From positions 75,402,013 to 75,466,012 of the forward strand of contig CM055265.1 of assembly GCA_029237695.1 (NCBI GenBank): a stretch of DNA of 64,000 nt. The letters are read 5' to 3'. The position numbers and the translations under genes are program-made. Position 1 is the stretch's first letter. Each line of letters opens with the position of its first letter. The notes under the pieces were generated by a model that worked only from the letters and a program-made list of their open reading frames with translations, ran no database searches and was not told where the DNA came from. Source of the stretch: Conchocele bisecta (lineage: Eukaryota > Mollusca > Bivalvia > Lucinida > Thyasiridae). This document shows positions 55,337-64,000 of this stretch, in pieces.

Positions 55337-55572
55337 AGGTGCCCGTTTCACTAAACTTCTTACGACTAAAAAGTGCAAATTTAAGATCGTCTGTAAATTT
55401 CAATTTATGGATTTACATTTATTGACCATAGGCTGCATATGCAGCCTATGCTCAATAAATGTAAATCCAATAATTATTCACAAGAAAACAATGTTCATGT
55501 GAAATTTACAGACTATCATAATGTTGCACTTACGAACATTTTAGTCGTACGAAGTTTAGTGAAACGGCCCCC
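55337..55572. mobile_element. Palindromic MITE family B, copy 8, with target duplication
   Basis: TGATCACC (55329-55336) and TGATCATC (55573-55580) form an 8-bp duplication with one change. AGGTGCCCGTTTCACTAAAC to TTTAGTGAAACGGCCCCC; centre GCATATGCAGCC. Confidence 0.9.
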
Positions 55573-56121
55573 TGATCATCTGACAGATATTCGGCGTAAT
55601 TGGTTCGCTAGACAGTGCATCTATATGCGAATCATATATCTGTATAGACGGATATCTTAGATTTTCAGGAAATTAACGACAAACTTGTCAATTAGAAACG
55701 AAGAGGCAATAGCAAAACAAGGGAAATCGCGAAAGTATGGCTTATATCTAGCGATGATCGATTTTAGCCTATGTCCATGATCGACTCAATGTGCGGTATG
55801 AAATTAGAAGTGAGCATTAACAGGCAGTAGAGCAGTAATTCTGACAATAAACAGTGCTGGCGGCAGCAGATAAGTATTCCTTTGAATCAGATACGTTTTT
55901 ACTGCTCTACTGCTGCTACTGTTATGGTAACGTCACACATAACATGCATGTGTCAGTAAATGACGTAGCAAGTCGTAGCTGGTAAACAGTTAGGCCATAG
56001 CAAATTCTTTCTCTGTTAACTCTTACACCGCTATCTTAATTTTTTGTCGTCCGCTGTTTATTTTCTATTTTTTCATTTATATCATCAAAACATGATTTGA
56101 CAGCATTTTGGAATAATTTAC

Positions 56122-56190
56122 AACATGCTTTGACAGCACTTTAGAATCATTTCCATTGGAAATGATTCTGAAGTGCTGTCAAAGCATGTT
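56122..56190. repeat. Perfect hairpin
   Basis: AACATGCTTTGACAGCACTT and complement, arms about 32 bp, loop ATTGG. A half copy is near 40956. Confidence 0.8.
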
Positions 56191-56533
56191 TTTATTGAGA
56201 AATAAGGCAATACATAAAAACAACAGTAGACGACAAGTGTTGTGTGTAGCGGTCTAAGGGTTAAGCGTCCGCGTGCGGGTAGGTTTTGAAAGTGGTTCTG
56301 TGAAAAAAACACACAATGTGTATGCTATTTGACACTATTTAATAAAGTAATATGAAAACTGATTAGGGGACATATCGAAGTATTAAATCCGTTCATGAAT
56401 GTCCACTTAATACGTTTAATAAGAGTATTGTGTTCTTTTTTTTGTAAAGTTTGCTGGCTGAAATAAATTTATGCTAAAAATTGCAGTTTTTAACATAAAT
56501 TTACCTTCGTATTTTTTCCAAGGCCCTGTTTGT

Positions 56534-56603
56534 TTTTACCGAATACGTAGGTAGGTTTTACCGAATACGTAGGTAGGTTTTACCGAATACGTAGGTAGGT
56601 TTT
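56534..56603. repeat. 23-bp tandem repeat
   Basis: Three copies of TACCGAATACGTAGGTAGGT plus TTT. Confidence 0.9.
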
Positions 56604-56648
56604 GGTCAACTGGGTGGGCGCTTACCATAGGAAAGATATGGTATGGCC

Positions 56649-56829
56649 TTAACCATTTGATCTCAAAGGTTTGAGACTGTTCCGTGATGCAGAAAAGGGG
56701 ACCATTTTGTCAAAACAAATATCCACAAATCGCCCAGATATTGATGAGACGGCTCGTTACGAGCCGGCTCACCATGATCTACAATGTTTGGAAATATTAG
56801 GAAAGAAGTTTCGGTGTTGAAAGAATTAA
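56649..56829. mobile_element. TTAA-flanked MITE, family W, copy 4 (diverged)
   Basis: TTAACCATTTGATCTCAAAG to GTGTTGAAAGAATTAA. The core is GATGAGACGGCTCGTTACGA..GCCGGCTCACC. Confidence 0.65.
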
Positions 56830-57102
56830 TCAAACTGACGCCAGTCGGAAAACAATACCGTATGGACGTATTACAACGCACCCGTGGCGTGATACAACGT
56901 ATTTTGATGAATGACACATTACACAGACGCCATTAGCCCGGATGCTACACAGGAAAGACAATCGGACGACAACGGAGACAATTAAGTTGAGTCTGTTGAA
57001 CTGGGGACGTGAAACTAGACATTCTGTACAACCAAGTGGCTTTTATTGCACCGTAATTATGTCTTACATCCCGTCTAAACCGGACAACAAGTAAATAGGC
57101 TC

Positions 57103-57478
57103 CAGAGCTCCAGATAAGGTGCGTATTGATTGGCGTATTTTACGCAATTATTTTAGCTGAATACGCATTGATTATCAAAAGTGGGAGTACAAAATACGCA
57201 CAGCAATGTGAAAATACGCATTGATTTTAAAATTGAGTAGTGAAAATACTGTCATAAAGTTTAAAATTCACTTAGTTGAGCTGCAAAAAGCAAACAGTGT
57301 GTTTGCTTTTTGCAGCTCAAATAAGTGAATGTTTAAATTTGTTATATTTTGTTTTATCATTTATTCCCTATTTAGTAATGAAGACAATCAATATTTCATT
57401 TGTAAAAGTAAAATAGGCAATGATTTTGAAATCAGGGGGTATAGTACGCTTTAGACACAAAGCTTATCTAGAGCTCTG
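57103..57478. mobile_element. TIR element, family M, copy 2
   Basis: CAGAGCTCCAGATAAGG and CTTATCTAGAGCTCTG ends. The interior is in inverted orientation to copy 1 and contains CAAAAAGCAAACAGTGTGTT with complement. Confidence 0.75.
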
Positions 57479-57593
57479 AATAGCTGTATGATTAATTTGC
57501 ATGGGTTCATTGTCAGTAAATCCGATCATAATGTCTGTTTATGATCAGCACACAGGCGTTCCTACGATACGTGTGAAATTCCACAATCCGCTC

Positions 57594-57772
57594 TGTTCGT
57601 AAGTGCAAAATTATGATAGTCTGTAAATTTCACATTAACAATGTTTTATTGTAAACAATTATTGGATTTACATTTAGTGAGCATAGGCTAAGCTCAATAA
57701 ATGTAAATACATCAATTGAAATTTCCAGACTATCCTAAATTTGCACTTACGAATATTTTAGTCGTACGAAGT
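57594..57772. mobile_element. Palindromic MITE family B, copy 9 (ends lost)
   Basis: GTTCGTAAGTGCAAAATTAT to TTTTAGTCGTACGAAGT with a shortened TTAGTGAGCATAGGCTAAGC centre. Terminal GGGGCC blocks are missing. Confidence 0.75.
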
Positions 57773-57857
57773 ACATATACAGTAAAGTACGAGTCTGAAA
57801 GACAGATGACCAGAGAGGCTAATTAAAAAGTGAAATTCACTCACGTCGCTGTGGTTG

Positions 57858-58750
57858 AAAATATATGTCCCCACTTTGGGACCTATCTTGTTAAAAGTAG
57901 ATAATAGTGTTCAGATTAAAATGTAAGTATTCACCATTTTTTTCCAGTATATAACAGTCAGGAAACACAATGAGTATCTATTTTTTGACATAACGCGCCG
58001 TTGCTGGTCTTTAAACAATCTGATTTCACGCAAAATGTGCGTCCAACAACTGTCTTTATTTGTGGAGCAGTTTATCACCTCAATTGCTTCTATTCTGCTG
58101 ATGGAATTACTTGTTTGCTTTCACAATCTTTGCACAATCCGGTTGCTAAGACCATCCACAGCTGAGTTGCATACATATAATTCAATTTTGATGAAACAGT
58201 ACCCCACCCCATATTGATATATATACGTATGACTCATCATATGGTAAATGTGTTAATTGGCCTTCATACTATATAGTATTTGCCATTCCATATTTAAATG
58301 ATGAATGTTCTCATTGTTTTCATAATACGCATTTTTTAATAAAACATGACACAACTAACAAATTACTACTTGCATGTAACAACACATGCAATTCACTGTA
58401 TAATAGACGTATATCGCGTTAATGATTCATATATGCAGTCCTAATATTACCTTTGCATAAGGGTAACGAATACAATAGTGTGTCCTAACATTTCTTTATC
58501 TTCGTCCGATGCTATCGGTAGCGTTTAAACATTCGTATTACAGTTTTCGACCAATTTTCATGATTTTTTTAAATATCAGTAATATCATACATTGCATATT
58601 GTGACGTCATATCCTAAAAGTAGTCACGTCATTAGTTAAATATTTTAATGAGTAAAATGCTACAATATTACTTTGTAATACACTTTAATTTGCATATTTA
58701 TCTTACTTAGAACACTAGTTATGTCTATTTAAAGTGGGGACATATATTTT
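57858..58750. mobile_element. TIR element with perfect 20-bp ends
   Basis: AAAATATATGTCCCCACTTT (57858-57877) and its exact complement (58731-58750) bound 893 bp of AT-rich sequence. A 60-residue frame at 58035-58217 has no recognisable motif. No other copy in the window. Confidence 0.6.
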
Positions 58751-59032
58751 GTACCACCCTGTACCTTTTAAGCAAGCTACATACCACGTATCAAGCCTAA
58801 TGATTTAAAACTTGCAGACACTGGAAGTAAAAGAGTTGGATAATCCATGATAAATGGAACAAATAAAATAGTTAACGCATCTACATGTACACCACCATAA
58901 GGAAGATACACAACACATGAAAAGTCTCTATTTATTAAACGTCCAAAAGGGGAGATAAATCCTGCTCCGTGGATGTGATCAAAAATCGAAATTCCCTTTG
59001 CGAGTCTACACACCACCATAACAAAGCTCCAT
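58751..59032. other. No gene seen
   Basis: An 80-residue minus-strand frame (58777-59019) shows no motif and no splice support. Confidence 0.35.
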
Positions 59033-59200
59033 ACAGAGCTGAAGATAAGCTGCGTATTTGCTTAAATACCCAAATAAAATTGCCAAAAAACCCAATTGAA
59101 ATCAGAAGTAGCGAGTTTCAAAAACCAATAAAAGTGTTGTTGTACCTTTATCATACTGCAGAAAACAATAAACAAACGACACATGTAGCATATTTTTACT
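59033..59200. mobile_element. Family M fragment
   Basis: AGATAAGCTGCGTATTTGCT then AAATACCCAAATAAAATTGC match the complement of the right end of the 63426 copy. Confidence 0.6.
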
Positions 59201-59237
59201 TATTTTGCATGAAAACACATCTTGGTATTTAATTTAA

Positions 59238-59640
59238 TTGTCATATCCGCCATAATTATATTTGGCTTGATGCTTGCTGGCTGATGACATTTTAAGTTAT
59301 ATCCGTCTTATTACAATTATATGTGGCTTGATGCTTGCTGGCTGATGACATTCTAAGTTCTATCCGTCTTATTACAATTATATGTGGCTTGATGCTTGCT
59401 GGCTGATGACATTTTAAGTTCTCAGTATCCGTCTTATTACAATTATATGTGGATTGATGCTTGCTGGCTGATGACATTTTAAGTTCTATCCGTCTTATTA
59501 CAATTATATGTGGATTGATGCTTGCTGGCTGATGACATTTTAAGTTCTATCCGTCTTATTACAATTATATGTGGCTTGATGCTTGCTGGCTGATGACATT
59601 CTAAGTTCTGTCCGTCTTATTACATTTCTATGTATGTGGT
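59238..59640. repeat. 61-bp minisatellite, six to seven units
   Basis: Units GCTTGATGCTTGCTGGCTGA, TGACATTTTAAGTTCTATCC and GTCTTATTACAATTATATGT. One inverted unit stands alone at 61322-61372 (GCAAGCATCAAGTCACATAT), so the array and that unit bracket 2.1 kb. Confidence 0.9.
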
Positions 59641-60075
59641 GTGATGCTTTATTCATTCGTACTGTTTCAATGCGTTGTGTGTTGATTACATTCTAAGTAG
59701 CTTGATGTTTAACTGGTAGTGACATCCTGAGTTCCATTATTGATTATTGCAGCGCTGTTTTGCTATGCTCGCTAAGCCACGCCCCTTGACAACAACAATT
59801 GCAACAGTAATTTGGGAACAACCATTATGACGCCAGTTGCGCTGCTAAACTTAAAATAGTTCTTCCTAAAAGTATTTAATATGCTGGTACCTGTCCTACA
59901 ATGCGTTGCTCTCTAAATTGGTTCCATGTCCCTAACGGTGTTGATGTAGATTGGTGCCGCCTTTTCTGTTGCGCCATGTTTAGGTTAAAAGACACCAAAT
60001 AGTTTTACTGTATAATTTAACCGAATCCCAGCCAGTCTTTCATACTTTCACCATTCGTATGGATGTTGTGGGAAC

Positions 60076-60566
60076 AACCTCGTCATGTCAGGCGCGGATC
60101 CAGGATTTCGGGTTAGGGGGGGGGGGGCGTAACTATTTTGCAATACTTGACTATATTATCGAACGAGCGTAGGATTGTAGTTCAGGTTGTTGTTGTTATG
60201 GATGCTGTCAGATGCTGCTGCTGCTGCTGCTGTTGCTGCCCCGCGTTTATTTTTTGGCTGCACCCCCCAATAAACAATAAATTCACAACGCGAACATAGA
60301 AACGTGCCTTGTAACTTGTACAAAATCTTTACTCGGCGAATGGGGGGCGCCGGGTAATAAATGGTGCGAAATCGTCAAGGGGGTAATAGTAGTCCAGTAT
60401 GAACAAAATCGTGCGGGTGTTTTGAGGTCACAGTTTGCTTGCAAATCTTGATCCATTACTACCCAGTTTCACTTGAGGTACATGTGGGGGTGTTGGTCAT
60501 GTGATGTAAACAGACTTTCCGTGGCAAATACAAAATGTAAACAATATTGGCGGACATGACGAGGTT
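60076..60566. mobile_element. Region bounded by AACCTCGTCATGTC inverted repeats
   Basis: A perfect 14-bp inverted repeat at 60076-60089 and 60553-60566. CAGGCGCGGATCCAGGATTT, a G-run and a (CTG)n stretch lie just inside the left end. Possibly two unrelated fragments. Confidence 0.4.
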
Positions 60567-60833
60567 GGATTTTTCTTTCTTAGGAATAAGTGAACCTATT
60601 GTTTAATGCATGCAGAACCAATGGGTGAAATCTTACATTAACACCGGCATCGGAGGTGTGACTTGAACAGCCAATCAGATGTCGGACTGTAATTTATTAG
60701 AGGGAGAATTACTTGAGCGGACAGCAGTGTCATCTGACGTCATAATGACGCACTACTAACCCATATATTGCTTGCATCATTCTGCTTGTAGCTTGATGCT
60801 TTCTGCTTGCGGCCTTCCGCTTTCAGACTGTAG

Positions 60834-62148
60834 CCACAGGTGGAAGACTCGGACCTATGACACCAACAAAATGCCTATTAAAAAAATCCCATTACCCCAC
60901 CCACTTGGTCTCGTACAGTACTATACGTTAATTCAAGGTGAGCATAAATAACGCTATTATAGAAAGAGCCCTCTTTTTTCCGGCTCGCACAAACACAATA
61001 AACATCGATTAAATGTATGAAATATGTCTCTGGCAATCGATAAAGGTATTAGGTGTGTGAATATACTCACTTCAAATCGCTGTTTCAAGTATTTATTGAG
61101 TTATTCGCGTTTTGATTACCCCATCCAAAGCGAAAGTTGCGTGTACGAAATAATCTCACACAGAATCGGAGGCCGTCCGGCTGGATTATCGGTCATATTT
61201 GGCCGATAGCTGATCGCCAGCAGAATGGACATGTAAGAAAGACAAATACAATTACAACAAGCAGATTTCAAATGTAATACATACACATGACGAATGAAAT
61301 AACATGAATATAAGTTGTAATGTCATCAGCGCGCAAGCATCAAGTCACATATAATTATGGCGGATATTACCTTCCATAAACATCAAGCGCACTCCGCAGC
61401 AACGAGCTGTGGCATATATTACTTCCTAAAACGCCACCTCGTGTTGTTGCAAGTTATTATCACAGGTGGAAGACTCGGATTTAGGATCCAGTAAATGGCT
61501 CATTTGAAAAACGTTACCCCACCCACCCATGGCCGTACACTATGCAGTATAGCCTATTCAGGGTTTTAAAGAGCTTGAAAACATGCCGAAGTTTTGGGCT
61601 TGCTAAAAATACAACACATTTCGATTTTGCTGCTGACTTATGTCTCCGGTAATCGATAAACATCTTAGGTCTTCAAATATATTCAATTCAAGCATTAGCT
61701 TTTAGCATTTAGTTACGGGCAAATTAGCTACCACAGGACTGTGAAAGCATACAGTACGTGTTAAATCTGGCTGAAATCCCATTACAGTCTCAAGATATTG
61801 GCGTGTATCACTGACATAAACATCAGTAACTAAAAGGCTACAATTTGAGACTAATAAGTACCATACGCTAATCTTGAATGATCTAAAACCTGCGTTTATT
61901 TTGATTTGCGTCCCAGCATCATTTCGATTTAACCTTCAGTGAACATTACTTACGGATTTGCCTTGTTATATTCGCAGAATGATCACTACGTAGGTGTTGG
62001 TTTTGGCCCCGGAATGAGCATTGTCTACAGCCAAGGTCAAACAGAACGCGCTGTACATTTGAACACGGCTGTGAGCGGTGTCAAACAACGGCAGTCATGT
62101 AACACTGGGCCATTTATTAAGTCCTAGGTCCGAGTCTTCCACCTGTGG
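60834..62148. mobile_element. Element with CCACAGGTGGAAGACTCGG ends, left end doubled
   Basis: The left end occurs at 60834 and again at 61461, each followed by a block containing TTACCCCACCCAC. The right end at 62124-62148 is the complement (TAGGTCCGAGTCTTCCACCT). So either one element is nested in another or the left part is duplicated. A family F 3' segment lies just inside the right end. Confidence 0.6.
61985..62104 (+). mobile_element. Family F 3' segment
   Basis: CACTACGTAGGTGTTGGTTT, CCCCGGAATGAGCATTGTCT, AACACGGCTGTGAGCGGTGT and AACAACGGCAGTCATGTAAC match the end of the 43235 copy. Confidence 0.75.
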
Positions 62149-62483
62149 TCAGTATTGATTATTCTCCATTTTGCTCACACTAGCTCCCCGATACGTTTCC
62201 AGTCGTCATATCGAAAGCGGCGATTTTGCGAGTTCGCGACAGTTAACCATTGGTGTATGTCCCCTGGTTGTCGAATTACGGGTAAAGTGTCATTGCCTCG
62301 ATGTGACCGCCATATGTAAATGGGAGAAGTCCATTACGCGTCATGTTTAATCTCATCAAAACGCTCGGTGGACACGCGATGTGTGAAACCATAACAACGG
62401 CCTGGCATCCTATACTCAGATTCGTTCGTCAATTATATGACCTGTTTATAGTCTGCCAGTAGGCAACGCCTGGTTTTGGACTT
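62149..62483. other. No feature
   Basis: No exon or family copy recognised. Confidence 0.4.
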
Positions 62484-62820
62484 TTAACACTTTCACTCCT
62501 ATGTAACTGACGTGGACTATTATTGCATGTTATGTTTGCCATTATGCTCAAATGGTCGTCATTTAAAAAAAATAAAATATATATATACAGTGGAACCTCT
62601 GCAAACCGGACACCCTGACGACCCCGTTGTGTTAAATTTATACATGTTTCACTGTTATTTATTTCATGGCCGTGTCTGTTCAGGATTGAAAATTACAAAA
62701 ACTGTCACGAAGTTTGTCCGGTTTGGAGAGGTTCAAATGGGGCAGATCTTGACGATGCGGCTCGTTGCGATGATCTTCATGGGCCCGACACCATGATGAT
62801 CATGGGTCAGTTCAAAGGCA
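62484..62820. mobile_element. MITE family W, copy 5, split by a pogo-like MITE
   Basis: TTAACACTTTCACTCCTATG at the left and GGGGCAGATCTTGACGATGC..GGCTCGTTGCG at the right are family W blocks. The 62588 element lies between them. Confidence 0.6.
62588..62735. mobile_element. pogo/Tigger-like MITE (nested)
   Basis: CAGTGGAACCTCTGCAAACC next to TA at the left, and GTCCGGTTTGGAGAGGTT at the right with its last bases lost. A simple two-ended form, unlike the hairpin-ended copies at 25424 and 39456. Confidence 0.65.
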
Positions 62821-63040
62821 ATATCTTACACAGACAGGAATGCAAGTATATTCCGAAGCACTGATATTTATACAATACATAATTTCAACACAGAAACAGT
62901 GTCCTGATCCGGTGTCAGGTACCCTTAACACATCGGATGACTTGAGCCCAGGTCAACGAGTCTCTTAATTTTGCACTGAGCGCTTGCCAAGTAAACTGTG
63001 CGCCTACTGAACCACGACGAGGATCATTGTAAATTCAAAC

Positions 63041-63262
63041 TACCTCGTTGGTCGGCTCGCGGACGCTCGCGGGCGCTTTGGCGAGCAATGTCGTTCAGAA
63101 GCAAAGCGTTCAAAGCGCTCGCAAGTGTCAGGGCTGCTGAACATACATTTTACAGCAAAGTACGTCGCTGGCCGCCTAGCGGACGCTCGCGGGCGCTTCG
63201 AAGAGCAATGTCGTTCAGAAACAAAGTTCCCACGAACGCCAGGATTGCTGAACATACCTCAG
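63041..63262. repeat. GC-rich two-unit duplication
   Basis: GCGGACGCTCGCGGGCGCTT, GAGCAATGTCGTTCAGAA and GCTGAACATAC occur twice about 120 bp apart. Both strands are open across it (146 residues plus, 71 minus). No family was recognised and splice sites are not obvious, so this is left as a repeat. Confidence 0.55.
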
Positions 63263-63425
63263 ACAAACTTGATATAAAAAGACACAAGTCGGTATTCTCT
63301 ATTTTCCTCGTATTTATTAGTCTACCCAATGGCGTCATTGGTCTCACAATCATTTCTCGCATTTTCATATATGAAATGATCACTCACGTTCGTGTACATT
63401 GTGCAATGGAAACAATGTGCAAGCA

Positions 63426-63811
63426 GGGCTCCAGATAAGGAATTAGTAATTGGGTATTGTCACTGCATCATTGGGTATTTCAACATTTTAATTGGATAAA
63501 ATAATATCACATTACTGTTTACACATCAGCAGAAAGCAATCATTGAATAGAAAACTTCGAAATGAAAACAAGTCTTGGCATTTCATTAGAATTGTCTCCT
63601 TGGAGACAATTCTAATGAAATACCAAGATGTGTTTTCTTAGACAATAAGGGAAATATGCTATATTTGTGCTCTGTGAATTGTTTTCTGCAGCATGAAAAA
63701 GGTACCATAAAATTTGTATTGCTTTTTGATACTCGATACTTCTAATTTCAATTGGATTTTTGGCAATTTTAATTGGGTATTTAAGCAAATACGCAGCTTA
63801 TCTGGAGCCCT
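63426..63811. mobile_element. TIR element, family M, copy 3, with target duplication
   Basis: GTGCAAGCA at 63417-63425 and 63812-63820 is a perfect 9-bp repeat (8 bp if one base belongs to the element). Ends GGGCTCCAGATAAGG and CTTATCTGGAGCCC suit a hAT-like element. The interior differs from copies 1 and 2 and contains a hairpin (63574-63627, CTTGGCATTTCATTAGAATT). Confidence 0.8.
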
Positions 63812-64000
63812 GTGCAAGCATGACTTTGTTGGTAAGTTTACTATGGCATTGAATGCTATTTATTGGATAGTTTTATTGATCTGAATATTCGTTGTTTTTA
63901 AATTTGATTTTGATTGCTAAATCGCATGCTAACACTATACAGCCACCACTATATGAGTTATCTTTCAAAAAGGATAGAATGAGTGAACACATTTAGTTCA

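Noticed and set aside
62998..63438. 146-residue arginine-rich plus-strand frame
   Set aside because: It spans a GC-rich duplication open on both strands; no homology recognised, so kept as a repeat only.

Overview
This window is eukaryotic nuclear DNA, most likely from a marine bivalve or another mollusc. It has no operons and no long open frames. It carries short GT-AG exons in AT-rich sequence, tRNA-related SINEs whose simple-repeat tails (GTTTATTGG..GTTTAACG and GTGAGTGAGTGAATAGGGTTTAACG) are typical of molluscs, and a very high load of palindromic non-autonomous DNA transposons. No reverse transcriptase, transposase or other transposon protein could be read, so every mobile element seen is non-autonomous.

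The one clear gene is on the minus strand. Three exons (37401-37517, 31523-31676, 29826-29943) join in phase and end at a TAG stop. Together they encode the last 128 residues of a RELCH-like protein (LisH, coiled coil and HEAT repeats; Rab11-binding, endosome to trans-Golgi cholesterol transport). The rest of the gene must lie upstream, above 37517 or beyond the window. A second, weaker candidate is a tiny first coding exon at 1267-1292, also minus strand, with a strong start context and a perfect donor site.

The rest is repeats. 1-16000: TTAA-flanked elements, hAT-like palindromes, a four-unit tandem of the GATC-core element, and two large foldbacks. 15600-24950: a dense nest of two related SINE families and MITEs inserted into one another, with target-site duplications that give the insertion order. 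24950-29800: GATC-core elements, pogo-like hairpins and a 25-bp minisatellite. 29800-37520: the RELCH-like gene end, with introns full of palindromes. 37560-47700: hairpin families, an E-box-rich array, a 180-bp tandem array and more MITEs. 47960-53300: two related 2-kb elements with internal tandem repeats that carry a GGCCATCTTGGAT motif. 53700-64000: further copies of the same families, a 61-bp minisatellite and several TIR-bounded elements.

Family names below (P, Q, R, T, W, D, B, PIF, J, E, F, M, U, S, SG, pal82) are local labels. Superfamily assignments rest on terminal motifs and target-site duplications only; no database search was possible.
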